Source of the DNA: Ramlibacter terrae
GTDB lineage: Bacteria > Pseudomonadota > Gammaproteobacteria > Burkholderiales > Burkholderiaceae_C
NCBI GenBank assembly: GCA_013127575.1
Contig: CP053418.1
Span: 1,364,001 to 1,428,000 of the forward strand
Direction of reading: 5' to 3'
Length of the DNA: 64,000 nt
The notes below the pieces were generated by a model. The model made no database searches. It saw only the letters and a list, made by a program, of their open reading frames with translations, and was not told where the DNA came from. Below, in pieces: positions 30,564 through 39,917 of the stretch (position 1 is the stretch's first letter; each line of letters starts with the position of its first letter). A program made the translations under genes and the position numbers.

Positions 30564-31654
30564 ATGACTTCCACCTCCCGCCGCAAGCTGCTGGCCCGGG
30601 GCTCCGCCGCCGCCGCCGGCGCGCTCGCCTTCCCGATGGTCGCCCACGCCCAGCAGACTTTCAGCTGGAAGATGACCAGCGCCTACGGCAAGGGCTCGCC
30701 CTTCTACATGGAAGGCCCGGGCAGCGCGACCGACCCGCCAAGCGCATCGAGGCCATGTCGGGCGGGCGCCTGCGCATCCGGTGTTCGGCGCCGGCGAGCT
30801 GATCCCGGCGCTGGAAGGCTTCGATGCCGTCCGTGCGGGCACCGTGGAGATGAACCACGCCAACAGCTACTTCTGGACCGGCAAGACCTTCGCCGCGCAG
30901 TACTTCTGCGCGGTGCCCTCCGGGCTCAACTTCCGGGCGTCAACGGCTGGCTGTACGACGGCGGCGGCCAGCAGCTGTGGAACGAGGTCTATGCGCCTTT
31001 CGGCATGGTCGCCATGCCCTGCGGCAACACCGGCGTGCAGATGACGGGCTGGTTCAAGAAGGAGATCAAGTCCAGCGCCGACTTCAAGGGCCTGAAGATG
31101 CGCATCCCCGGGCTGGCCGGCCGCGTCTATGCGGCGCTCGGCGTCGACGTCAAGCTGCTGCCCGGCGGCGAGATTTTCCCGGCGCTGGAGCGCGGCGTGA
31201 TCGACGCCGCCGAATTCGTCGGCCCCTTCCGGGACCGCAAGCTCGGCCTGCACAAGGCGGCCAAGTACTACTACACGACCGGCTGGCACGAGCCGGCGAC
31301 CGTGTCCGAACTCCTGATCAACAAGGCCGCACGGGACAAGCTGCCCAAGGACCTGCAGGCGGTGGTGGAGAACGCCGCGGCGGCCTGCAACGTGATCAGC
31401 GAAGGCTGGTGCCAGCGCACCAATGCCGAGGCGATGGAGGACCTGGTGCGCAACCAGGGCGTCATCGCGCGGCCGCTGCCGGACGAAGTGCTCAAGAAAC
31501 TGCGCGAGGTCACCAACCAGGTCTGGCCGAAGCGGCCGCCAAGGACCCGCTGACGCGCAAGGTGCACGACTCGTACATGGCGTACAAGAAGAAGTTCGAC
31601 GCCTGGTCCGCCTTCAGCGAAGGCCCGTACCACGACAAGATCCTCACGGCCTGA
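30564..31654 (+). CDS. dctP: TRAP transporter substrate-binding protein (DctP family)
   Basis: Periplasmic receptor of a three-part TRAP uptake system. A twin-Arg signal is visible (TSTSRRKLLARGSAAAAGAL, cut near AHA-QQ). Core: FSWKMTSAYGKGSPFYMEGP, AGELIPALEGFDAVRAGTVEM, KGLKMRIPGLAGRVYAALGVDVKLLPGGEIFPALERGVID and AAEFVGPFRDRKLGL, the TakP-like pattern of receptors for 2-oxo acids or similar carboxylates. Breaks near 30737, 30780 (ATCCAGGTG lost an A), 30932 (TTCCAGGGC lost an A) and 31524 (GTCCTGG lost a C). Confidence 0.88.
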
Positions 31655-31658
31655 CGCG

Positions 31659-32176
31659 GTGGGGCCCGACGTGCAAGGCGGCGACGGCTTCGTCGACCGC
31701 ATGGTCGACGGCGTCGGCCGGGCCGCGGCCTGGCTGACGCTGGTGCTGGTGGTGCTGATGGCGGGCGGCGTGCTGCTGCGCTACGTCTTCAGCATCGGCT
31801 CGGTCTGGGCGCAGGAGCTCGAATGGCACCTGCTGGCGCCGCTGGTGCTTGTGGGCATGACCTACGCGCTGCAGAAGGGCGAACACGTGCGCGTCGACGT
31901 CTTCTACGCCCGCTATTCCGCGCGCGGCGGGCGGCGGTGGACCTGTTCTCGGCCATCCTGGCGGTGCTGTTCGCGCTGCTGGTGATCCGCTACTCGGTCA
32001 ACTTCGTCTCGCAGTCGTACGCGATCGGCGAGATCTCTTCCGACCCCGGCGGGCTCACGCACCGCTGGCTGCTCAAGGCGCTGATCCCGGCCGGCTTCGC
32101 GCTGTTCGCGGTGCAGGCGGCGGCGCAGGGCGTCGCGGCGGCACGGCGGCTGCGCCGCGGGGGGCAAGCGGCATGA
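31659..32176 (+). CDS. dctQ: TRAP transporter small permease (DctQ family)
   Basis: Four-helix membrane subunit of about 172 residues. Helices: LTLVLVVLMAGGVLLRYVF, LEWHLLAPLVLVGMTYAL, LFSAILAVLFALLVIRYSV and the C-terminal AGFALFAVQAAAQG. The helix-1/2 region with QELEWHL is family-typical. GTG start 4 bases after the DctP stop. One break near 31931. Its stop overlaps the dctM ATG. Confidence 0.87.
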
Positions 32177-33498
32177 GCATGAACGAACTGCTGGCCATCG
32201 GCCTGCTGGTCGGGTTCTTCGGCTTGCTGATGCTGGGCGTGCCGGTGGGGATCACGCTGGCCGCCAGCGGCTTCTGCTTCGGCTTCCTCGGCTTCGGCGA
32301 AAGCCTGTTCGCGCTGCTGCCGGCGCGCATCTACGGCGTGGTGGCCAACTACCAGTGGCTGGCCATCCCGCTGTTCGTCTTCATGGGCGTGATGCTGGAG
32401 AAATCGCGGCTGGCCGAAGACCTGCTGGACGTGATCGGCCACCTCGCCGGCGGACTGCGCGGCGGCATGGCGCTGGGCATCATCGTGGTGGGCGTGCTGA
32501 TGGGGGCCACGACCGGCATCGTCGGCGCCACCGTGATCACGCTCGGCCTGCTGACGCTGCCCACCTTGCTGCGGCGCGGCTACGACCCCGCGATCTCGTG
32601 CGGCGCGATCTGCGCGTCGGGCACGCTGGGGCAGATCATCCCGCCGAGCCTGGTGCTGATCCTGCTGTCCGACATCATGCAGCTGTCGGTGGGCACGCTG
32701 TTCGCGGCGGCGGTTCTGCCGGGGCTGATGCTGGCGGCGCTCTATATCGCGTGGATCCTCCTCAACGGCTTCCTGCGGCCCGACTCCATGCCGGCCATCC
32801 CCAAGGCCGAGCGCGACGCGCTGCCCCGCCGCCAGCTCTGGGCGCGCGTCTTCAAGGTGGCGCTGCCGCCGCTGGCGCTGGTGCTGGCGGTGCTGGGTTC
32901 GATCATCGCGGGCATCGCGGCCCCCACCGAGGCCGCGTCGATGGGCGCGCTCGGGTCGATCGTGGTGGTGGCCGCGGCGCGCCGCCTGAGCTGGCAGGTG
33001 CTGCGCGAGGTGATGCAAAGCACGATGCGAACGTCGGCCATGGTGCTGTTCATCCTGATCTGCTCGCAGGTCTTCAGCCTGGCCTTCCGCGGGCTGCAGG
33101 GCGAGCGGCTGATCGAGGACCTGTTCGCGCTGCTGCCGGGCGGCATCCACACCGCGGTGTGGTTCCTGATGGCGCTGATCTTCGTGCTGGGCTTCTTCAT
33201 CGAGTGGATCGAGATCAGCTACATCGCGGTGCCGCTGTTCCTGCCGATCTTCACCGCCGCCGGGGTCGACATGGTCTGGCTGGCGATGCTGATCACGGTC
33301 AACCTGCAGTCCTCCTTCCTTACGCCGCCGTTCGGCTGGGCGCTGTTCTTCCTGCGCGGCGTGGCGCCGCCGGAGATCACGACGCGGCACATCTACCGGG
33401 GCGTGATTCCCTTCGTGGGTCTGCAACTGCTCGGCATCGTGCTGGTGTTCTCGTTCCCCGCCATCGCGACCTGGCTGCCCAAGGCGATCGGCTGGTAG
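32173..33498 (+). CDS. dctM: TRAP transporter large permease (DctM family)
   Basis: Unbroken 441-residue carrier subunit that imports the solute with a Na+ or H+ gradient. Family features: LGVPVGITLAASGF, WLAIPLFVFMGVMLEKS, MGATTGIVGATVITLGLLTLP, SGTLGQIIPPSLVLILLSD and repeated long hydrophobic helices through the C-terminal IVLVFSFPAIATWLPK. With dctP and dctQ it forms a complete TRAP system; no regulator is adjacent. Confidence 0.95.
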   Translation: MSMNELLAIGLLVGFFGLLMLGVPVGITLAASGFCFGFLGFGESLFALLPARIYGVVANYQWLAIPLFVFMGVMLEKSRLAEDLLDVIGHLAGGLRGGMALGIIVVGVLMGATTGIVGATVITLGLLTLPTLLRRGYDPAISCGAICASGTLGQIIPPSLVLILLSDIMQLSVGTLFAAAVLPGLMLAALYIAWILLNGFLRPDSMPAIPKAERDALPRRQLWARVFKVALPPLALVLAVLGSIIAGIAAPTEAASMGALGSIVVVAAARRLSWQVLREVMQSTMRTSAMVLFILICSQVFSLAFRGLQGERLIEDLFALLPGGIHTAVWFLMALIFVLGFFIEWIEISYIAVPLFLPIFTAAGVDMVWLAMLITVNLQSSFLTPPFGWALFFLRGVAPPEITTRHIYRGVIPFVGLQLLGIVLVFSFPAIATWLPKAIGW

Positions 33499-33504
33499 AG
33501 GGGA

Positions 33505-34173
33505 TCAGGCGGCGGCCATCCACGCCGCCATCGTGTCCAGCAGTTCCTCGCGCACCTGCGCATCGTTGCGTCCCGAGCGCACGAGCACGTGGAAGGCGTG
33601 GTCGGCGCCGTCGACGACGTGCAAGGTGGCCTTCTTGCCGAGTGCCGTGGTGGTCTCGCGCACGAGCTCCATTTCGGCGAGCGCATCGCGCGTGCCTTGA
33701 AGGAACAGCATGGGGATGTGCACGTCGTGCAGGTGCTTCGCGCGCTCGGTCGAAGGCTTGCCGGCCGGGTGCAGCGGGAAGCCGACGAAGGCGAGGCCGC
33801 GCACGCCGGGCAGGGGATCGGCGGCCTGCGCCTGCGATGTCATGCGGCCGCCGAACGACTTGCCGCCGGCGAACAGCTTCACGCCCGGAACGCGACGCGC
33901 GGCCTCTTCGACCGCGGCGCGGACCGCGGCCTGGGCGACCTTCGGCGGATCGGTGCGCTTGCTGCCTTGCTCCATGAAGGGGAACTGGAAGCGCAGCACG
34001 GCGATGCCGCGCTCCGCCAGTCCCTCAGCGATGGCCGCCATGAAGGCGTGGTCCATGCCGGCGCCCGCGCCGTGGGCGAAGACGCAGCAGGCTTGCGGCG
34101 CGCCGGGCCCGTCCAGCAGGGCGGACACGCCGCCCGCGCCGGGGACGGTGAAGGTGAGCGGCAGGCGGGACAT
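33505..34173 (-). CDS. Alpha/beta hydrolase (KANL3/Tex30 family)
   Basis: Unbroken 222-residue cytoplasmic hydrolase. Oxyanion/N-terminal loop VFAHGAGAGMDHAFM, nucleophile elbow FAGGKSFGGRM with Ser, acid in LQGTRDAL and His in VDGADHAFHVL give a full Ser-Asp-His triad. Family members are dienelactone-hydrolase-like with unknown substrates. It ends 6 bases from the convergent dctM stop and is last in the minus-strand group starting at 37.4 kb. Confidence 0.88.
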   Translation of the reverse strand: MSRLPLTFTVPGAGGVSALLDGPGAPQACCVFAHGAGAGMDHAFMAAIAEGLAERGIAVLRFQFPFMEQGSKRTDPPKVAQAAVRAAVEEAARRVPGVKLFAGGKSFGGRMTSQAQAADPLPGVRGLAFVGFPLHPAGKPSTERAKHLHDVHIPMLFLQGTRDALAEMELVRETTTALGKKATLHVVDGADHAFHVLVRSGRNDAQVREELLDTMAAWMAAA

Positions 34174-34182
34174 GGCCCGAGC

Positions 34183-35088
34183 TTAAGGCAAGGCCTCCCA
34201 GAACCGCAGGATCTCCGGGCCCAGCGCGTCTTCGCCCGAACCGAAGTGCGCCATGATCGACATGTGGTTGTGCCCCGCGCACTGCACCACGCGCGGCGCC
34301 GTGCCGTCGCGGGCCGCGATGCGGTGGGCGAACTCCAGGCCGTAGACGTCGAGCAGCGGGTTGTCGTGCTCGGCGATCGCCACCAGCACCGGCAGCGCGC
34401 AGCGGGCGGCGTGCGTCACCGGCGAGCGCGCCTCGTACAGCGCCGCGTCATCGCCGAAGTAGCTGCGCACCGCGCCGGCGTTCGGGTTGCGGGCGGAATC
34501 GTCCGCGCGCAGGCGAGCCGACGCCAGCACCAGCGCGCGGGCGCGGCAGGTGAAGTCCGACAGGGCCGGGTCCATCGCATAGGTGGCCACGTGCGTGCCG
34601 CCGGCGGAATGGCCCATCAGCAGGATGCGCGCCGGGTTGCCGCCGTGGCCGGCGATGTGGTCGTGCACCCACTCCATCGCGGCCCCGACGTCCTGCGCGC
34701 CGCCCGGATACATCGCTTCCGGCGCAAGGCGGTATTCGACGTTGACGCCGACGAAGCCCTGCCGCGCGAACCACGCCAGCACGTTGTCGTACACGCCCTC
34801 GGGCCCGCTCTTGGCGCCGCGCACGAAGGCGCCGCCGTGCACGAACACCACCACGTCGGCGCCGGCCGCGTGTTTCGGGCGGAACACGTCCAGCACCTGG
34901 CGGGGATGGTCGCCATAGGGAACGTCGCGCGTCATGGCGATGCCTTCGCGCGACTGGCTGCGCAGCAGCGGCGCGTACAGGTCCTTCACGCGCTGGCTGC
35001 CGGCGGCGATGTCCTGCTTGTAGGTCGCGCCGAGCGCGCGCACCGCGGCCTGGACGGCCGCCAGCGCATCGCGGGTTTCGGTGCTCAC
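34183..35088 (-). CDS. Alpha/beta hydrolase, carboxylesterase (HSL-like)
   Basis: Unbroken ~301-residue esterase. Oxyanion motif VVFVHGGAFVRGAKSG is the HGG element of hormone-sensitive-lipase-like enzymes; the nucleophile is in LLMGHSAGGTH; the acid is likely the Asp in IAEHDNPLL and the His is in CAGHNHMSIM. GTG start chosen because its GTGA overlaps the RidA stop. Ester or amide substrate unknown; it may act together with the RidA protein on the ligand taken up by the adjacent receptor. Confidence 0.87.
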   Translation of the reverse strand: MSTETRDALAAVQAAVRALGATYKQDIAAGSQRVKDLYAPLLRSQSREGIAMTRDVPYGDHPRQVLDVFRPKHAAGADVVVFVHGGAFVRGAKSGPEGVYDNVLAWFARQGFVGVNVEYRLAPEAMYPGGAQDVGAAMEWVHDHIAGHGGNPARILLMGHSAGGTHVATYAMDPALSDFTCRARALVLASARLRADDSARNPNAGAVRSYFGDDAALYEARSPVTHAARCALPVLVAIAEHDNPLLDVYGLEFAHRIAARDGTAPRVVQCAGHNHMSIMAHFGSGEDALGPEILRFWEALP

Positions 35089-35475
35089 GCGCGCCAGGCG
35101 ATGGCTTCGACTTCCACCGGGAACTCCGGGCGCGCCAGCGCGGCGACGACGAGCAGGGTGGAAGACGGTTTCGCCTCGCCGAGGAAGCGTGCGCGGATCG
35201 GGGCGTGCACCGCGACCTGCGCGGGATCGGTAAGGAAGACGGTGAGCTTGACCAAATCGGCCGGGCCCATGCCGGCGGCGGCGAGCACGGCGGCGACGTT
35301 GTCCCACGCAGCTTTCGCCTGCTCTTCGAAGCTTGCGGGAAGGGTGCCATCGGGGCGCATGCCGACGACGGCCGGAGACGTGCAGCCAGCGGCCGCCGGC
35401 CGGGGCTTCGGTGGCATGGCTGTACGCGCCGATCGGCGCGGCGACGGTCGAGGGATCGAGCCTTTGCAGCGTCAT
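35085..35475 (-). CDS. RidA/YjgF family protein
   Basis: Small trimeric-type protein of ~129 residues that hydrolyses reactive enamines/imines or related intermediates. Landmarks: PIGAYSHATEA near the start, HVSGVVGMRPDG, and PADLVKLTVFLTDPAQ plus FLGEAKPSSTLLVVAALARPEFPVEVEAIA at the end; the catalytic-Arg position of true RidA is occupied differently here (SSTLLVV), so it may be a divergent subgroup. One extra base near 35377. Its ATG overlaps the Bug receptor stop and its TGA overlaps the esterase GTG. Confidence 0.85.
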
Positions 35476-36438
35476 GGCGTGAGCCCCGCCTTGCGCACCA
35501 CCGCGCCCCACTTGTCGGCCTCGTCGCGCACGTAGCGGCCGTAGGCTTCGGCCGGGCCGCTCTCCGGCTCGGCGCCGAGTTCGCGCAGCCGCTTCTGCAT
35601 GTCGGGCGCCTGCAGCACCGCCGTCAGGTCGGCGTTCAGCCGCGCGACCACCGGCGCGGGGGTGCCCGCGGGTGCGAACACGCCGAACCACGCGGTGACT
35701 TCGTAGTCCTGCAATCCGCTTTCGCGCGCCGTGGGCACGTTGGGCAGCAGCGGCGTGCGCTGGCGCGACGTGACCGCCAGCGCCTTGAGCTTGCCCGACT
35801 GCACGTTGGGCAGCGCGGTCGCCAGCAGGTCGAACATCAGCGGCACGTGGCCGCCCAGCACGTCGTTCAACGCGGGTGCGCTGCCCTTGTACGGCACGTG
35901 CATCAACTGCACCTTGGCCGAACTGGCCATCAGTTCACCCGCGAGGTGGTTCGAGGTGCCGGGACCGGCCGAGGCGTAGCCCACCTTGCCCGGGTTCGCG
36001 CGTGCCATCGCCAGCACGTCGCCCACGTTGGCGGCCGGCAGCGAAGGATGCGCCACCAGCACGAACGGGATGGCGGCCACGGGCGAGACGGCGACGAAGT
36101 CCTTCAGCGCGTCGTAGCCCACCTTGGTCATCGCGGGATTGATCGCCTGCGAGCTGACCGTGCCGAGCAGCAGCGTGTAGCCGTCCGGCGCGGCCGATGC
36201 CACGGCCTTGGCGCCGATCGCCGTGCCGGCCCCGGCCTTGTTCTCGACGACCACCGTCTGCCCGAGCCGCTCGCCGAGCTTCTGCCCGATCGTGCGGGGC
36301 GGGATGTCGGCGGAGCCGCCGGGCGGATAGGGCACTACCGGGAGACCGGCTTGGAAGGCCGGTGTCGGCGTGCAGGGCCGGCGCGCCGAGCGCAGCGGCG
36401 GCAACGAGGGCAGCAAGGAGGGTACGGCGGGGTGTCAT
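35472..36438 (-). CDS. Bug-family (TctC-like) periplasmic solute receptor
   Basis: Signal MTPRRTLLAALVAAAALGAPA followed by VPYPPGGSADIPPRTIGQKL, ENKAGAGTAIGAKAVASAAP, DGYTLLLG, HVPYKGSAPALNDVLGGHVP and VPTARESGL. About 322 residues; one break near 36355 just after the signal peptide. AGGAGA ribosome-binding site 5 bases before the ATG. It is translationally coupled to the RidA gene, linking uptake with the enzymes downstream. Confidence 0.9.
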
Positions 36439-36454
36439 CGGTTTCTCCTGCATG

Positions 36455-37367
36455 TCAGTTGAGCGCCGCGGCGCGGTCGACCTCGGGCACTTCGGGGATC
36501 TCCACGCCGTACGGCGCGACGTCTTCCCGGATCTGCACCAGCGCACGGCGGATGATGTCCATTTCCCTGGTCGGGATGGGTGGCGCCCAGCCCGTGTTCG
36601 GCGGCCAGCGCGCGGTTGCGGCCGGCGCGGCGGCGCTCGTCCTCCGGCAGGTTGACCACGGCGTAGACGCCGTTGAGCAGGCTGCCGCGCAGCTTCTTCG
36701 ACACCTTGGCGCCCAGCATCCGCTTCTCCTCGGCCGGCAGTTCGGTGAAGAAGCGCCGCATGATGATGCGGCCGAACTGGATGTGCCGCGCCTCGTCGCG
36801 CAGGATGAGCTGGCAGGCGGTGCGGATCGACTGGTAGCGGGCGTTCTCGTAGCGCGCCTGCAGCAGCTCGCCCGAGAGCTGTTCGAACAGCGTGTTGACG
36901 GCCAGCCCGGCGAAGAAGCTCATCGCCTTCTCGTCGCGCTCGTCGTGGAAGCGCGGGATCACGGCGCGGAAGTAGTCCGCGCGCGGCTCGGTCTGGTAGC
37001 CGCCCAGCGCCTGCGCCACGCGCACCGACGCATCGTGGTGGCGCAGCTCCTCCATGATGAAGTTCGTCACGTGCTGCTTGATCTCCAGCGGCTGGTGCGA
37101 AAAGATCGCGTCGCGCAGCCGCTCGGCGCCATAGGGCAGCGCGCCGTGTTCCATCCACGCGCGCAGGCTCCACCACTCGGCGCCGGCCTGCCGCACTTCC
37201 TCGGGCAGGTCGGCCTCCTGCAGGTCCGAGAAGTCGATGTCCGCCGGCGACCGGGCGAGCTCTCGCGCCTGCTGGCACAGCCGGTCCACCTCGGGATACT
37301 GCGTGGTGAAGCGGATCGGGTACGGGTTGGGGACGGGAGCGATCTCTTCCAGCAGCGAAGCCTGCAT
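36455..37367 (-). CDS. Ferritin-like diiron protein (possible oxygenase)
   Basis: About 304-residue helical protein with two diiron-site helices: FIMEELRHHDASVRVAQ and QLILRDEARHIQFGRIIM. The paired E-x-x-H patterns resemble AurF-type N-oxygenases and acyl-ACP-desaturase-like enzymes more than storage ferritins. No signal peptide. One break at about 36576, an extra C at a CCTGG site; repair gives HPDQEMDIIRRALVQ and the tail ending DRAAALN. Good GGAGA ribosome-binding site. First gene of the minus-strand group and divergent from a LysR gene with a perfect operator, so it is probably inducible. Substrate unknown. Confidence 0.75.
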
Positions 37368-37450
37368 GCGTTTTCTCCGTTCGGTTGCGACGACGATGGG
37401 CCCATGCTGCGGTGCGCGGCCGATGCCGTCCAATACCGTTGCGTTGCCGC

Positions 37451-37473
37451 GGTGATAGCTTGCGCGAATCACC
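37451..37473. promoter_or_regulatory. LysR-type operator, perfect palindrome GGTGAT-N11-ATCACC
   Basis: A perfect 6-bp dyad with exactly 11 bases between the arms, giving the canonical T-N11-A. It is 27 bases upstream of the LysR-type gene and 84 upstream of the divergent diiron gene, the standard position for a LysR recognition site controlling both. Confidence 0.7.
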
Positions 37474-37500
37474 ACCCCCTCTGCTGCGACAATCGCGGCA

Positions 37501-38391
37501 TGGACCTGCGCCAGCTTCGCCAGTTCGTCGCCATCGCCGAGGAGAGCAGCTTCCGGCGCGCGGCCGAGCGCCTGCACGTTTCGCAGCCGCCGCTGAGCGT
37601 GGCGGTGCAGCGGCTCGAAGCCGACGTCGGCGTGCAGCTGCTGGAGCGCAACCGCCACGGCGTGCGGCTCACGCCCGCCGGCGAGGCCTTCCTGCACGAG
37701 GCGCGCCGCACGCTGGCGCACGCGCAGCTGTCGGTGGAAATCGCGCAGCGCGCCGCCAGCGGCAAGCTGGGCACGCTGCGGCTGTCGTTCGTGCCCAGCG
37801 CGGGGCTGGCGGTCGTGCCGCAGCTGCTGCGCGAATTCCGCCGCGACCATCCCGACGTCAAGCTCATCCTCGCCGGCGAAACGACGTCGCAGCAGATGGC
37901 CGCCCCCGGTGCAGGGCAGCGTCGACCTCGGGCTGGTGGTGCCGCCGCTGGACGAGGCGCGCGGGCTGCGCGTCAAGACCATCCGGCGCGAGGAACTGGT
38001 GCTGGCCGTCCCGGCGGAACATGCGCTGGCCGGCCTCGAGCGCGTGCAGCTCAAGGACCGGCCAACGAGGCCTTCGTCGGCTTCCCGCCCAAGGACGGCC
38101 CCGGCTTCGAAAGCGTGCTGATGGCGGCGTGCGGGACTGCGGCTTCATCCCGCGGCTGGCGCAGACGGCCTCGCAGATGCAGACCATCCTGGCGCTGGTG
38201 GCGGGCGGCCTCGGCATCGCGCTGGTGCCGCGTGCCATGCGGGCGGTGGCGATGGAGGGCGTGCGCTACCTGCAGGTGCGCAAGGGCAACGCGTCGCTGC
38301 GCTACGCGCTGGGCCGGCCTACGACCCGGCCAACCCGAACCCGGCGCTGCTCGCGTTCATGGCCATGGCGGAGCGCGTGAAATGGCGCTAG
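37501..38391 (+). CDS. LysR-family transcriptional regulator
   Basis: N-terminal winged helix MDLRQLRQFVAIAEESSFRRAAERL with recognition stretch VSQPPLSVAVQRLEADVG; effector domain begins GTLRLSFVPSAGLAVVPQLL (CbnR/BenM-like start), with SVDLGLVVPPLD and LALVAGGLGIALVPRAM. About 297 residues. Breaks near 37908, 38063 and 38312 (the last two CCTGG sites that lost a T) and 38133. Divergent from the diiron gene; its stop overlaps the next flavoprotein gene by 10 bases. Confidence 0.88.
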
Positions 38392-39606
38392 CCACGACGG
38401 TCATCGGTGGCGGCCCAGCCGGGCTGATGGCGGCCGAAGTGCTGTCGCAAGCCGGCGTGGCTGTCGACCTGTTCGATGCCATGCCTTCGGTGGGGCGCAA
38501 GTTCCTGTTGGCGGGACGGGGCGGCCTCAATCTCACGCACTCGGAGCCGCCCGCTCCCTTCCTGCAGCGCTACGGCGACCGCAGCGACGACCTGCGGCCC
38601 GCGATCGACGCGTTCGATGCGGCCGCCGTGCGCGGGTGGGCGGCGGGCCTCGGCATCGAAACCTTCGTCGGCACCTCGGGCCGCGTGTTCCCCACGGACA
38701 TGAAGGCGGCGCCGCTGTTGTTGCGCGCCTGGCTGCACCGCCTGCGCGCGGCGGGCGTGCGGGTCCACACGCGGCACCGCTGGACCGGCTGGAACGGCGA
38801 CGGCACGCTGCGCTTCGAGACGCCGTCCGGCCCCGTGGACCACCCGACGGAAGCGACCGTGCTGGCCCTCGGCGGCGCGAGCTGGAAGCGCGCCGGGTTC
38901 CGACGGCGCACGGGTGCCGTGGCTGCAGGAGCGCGGCGTTTCCATCGCGCCCTTGCAGCCGTCCAATTGCGGCTTCGACGTCGCGCCCGGCTGGAGCGAG
39001 CACCTGCGCCGGCGCTTCGCCGGCCAGCCGGTCAAGCCGGTCGCCGCCAGCTTCGAGGGCCAGCACCAGCAGGGCGAGTTCGTCGTCACCGACACGGGTG
39101 TCGAAGGCAGCCTGGTGTACGCCTTCAGCGCCGGCCTGCGCGACCGCATCGCGGCCGACGGCGAGGGCCACTGGCTGCTCGACCTGTTGCCGCAGCATTC
39201 GCCCGGGCAAGTGCTGGCCGAGACCTCGCGCCCGCGCGGACCGCGCAGCCTGTCCACGCACCTGAAGAGCCGGCTCGGCCTGCACGGACTGAAGATGGCG
39301 CTGCTGCACGAGCTGCTCGGCCCGCAACAACTCGGCGATCCGGCGCAACTGGCGCAAGCCATCAAGGCCCTGCCGCTGCGGCTGGCGCGCCCGCGACCGA
39401 TCGACGAGGCGATCAGCACCGCCGGCGGCGTGCGGTTCGACGCGCTCGATGCCCGCGGCATGCTGGCCGTGCTGCCCGGCGTGTTCTGCGCCGGCGAGAT
39501 GCTGGACTGGGAGGCGCCCACCGGCGGCTACCTGCTGACGGCCTGCATGGCGACGGGCCGCACGGCCGCGGCGGGCGTGCTGGACTGGCTGTCGCGGGGC
39601 CGCTGA
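38382..39606 (+). CDS. BaiN-like NAD(P)/FAD-dependent oxidoreductase (TIGR03862 type)
   Basis: Flavoprotein of about 407 residues. FAD-binding dinucleotide fold ATTVIGGGPAGLMAAEVL, then VGRKFLLAGRGGLNLTHSE, FVGTSGRVFPTDMKAAPLL and a C-terminal FCAGEMLDWEAPTGGYLLTACMATG, all diagnostic of the HI0933/BaiN group. One break near 38896 (CGCCTGG lost a T; repaired reading RLGSDGAWVPWL). Electron acceptor/donor unknown. Overlap with the LysR gene suggests co-transcription. Confidence 0.87.
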
Positions 39607-39688
39607 AACCCCGTCGCGGGACCCCGCCCGCGCCTTGTGGTCCAATAGAGGGTTAGTCCCCCAACAAACACCACCCAACGGAGCCGTC

Positions 39689-39855
39689 ATGGGCAACAAG
39701 ATCGTCACGGAAGCGGACCGCCGCGCCACCCCCGAGCCCCCGCCCCCAAGGGCGTCACGCAGACCGCCGGCCACGGCCAGAAGGTCAGCCCGGAGCGCGG
39801 CAAGCACACCCGCAGCAAGAAGAACCCGGGCAAGCGTCCGCACAAGGGCGGCTGA
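39689..39855 (+). CDS. Small Lys-rich basic protein, hypothetical
   Basis: About 55 residues: MGNKIVTEADRRATPEPPPP then, after a one-base repair in the C-rich run near 39745, KGVTQTAGHGQKVSPERGKH and a basic tail TRSKKNPGKRPHKGG. CGGAG ribosome-binding site upstream. The strongly basic C-terminus and Pro-rich middle suggest a nucleic-acid or ribosome-associated small protein, but I recognise no family. The alternative uninterrupted frame gives Arg/Ala-rich text typical of wrong-frame reading. Confidence 0.5.
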
Positions 39856-39917
39856 GCCCCCAGGCACCCCGAGCGTCGCCGCCCCCGGGCGGCGATTTGC
39901 ATTGAAGCGCCGCTGAC

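Noticed and set aside
35205..39656. A 1,483-codon open frame on the plus strand across several genes
   Set aside because: It is mostly antisense to, or out of frame with, conserved genes and consists of Arg/Ala/Gly/His-rich text. Such frames arise by chance at ~70% GC; the real genes in this stretch are recognised in other frames. The only genuine portions are the parts matching the LysR and flavoprotein genes.
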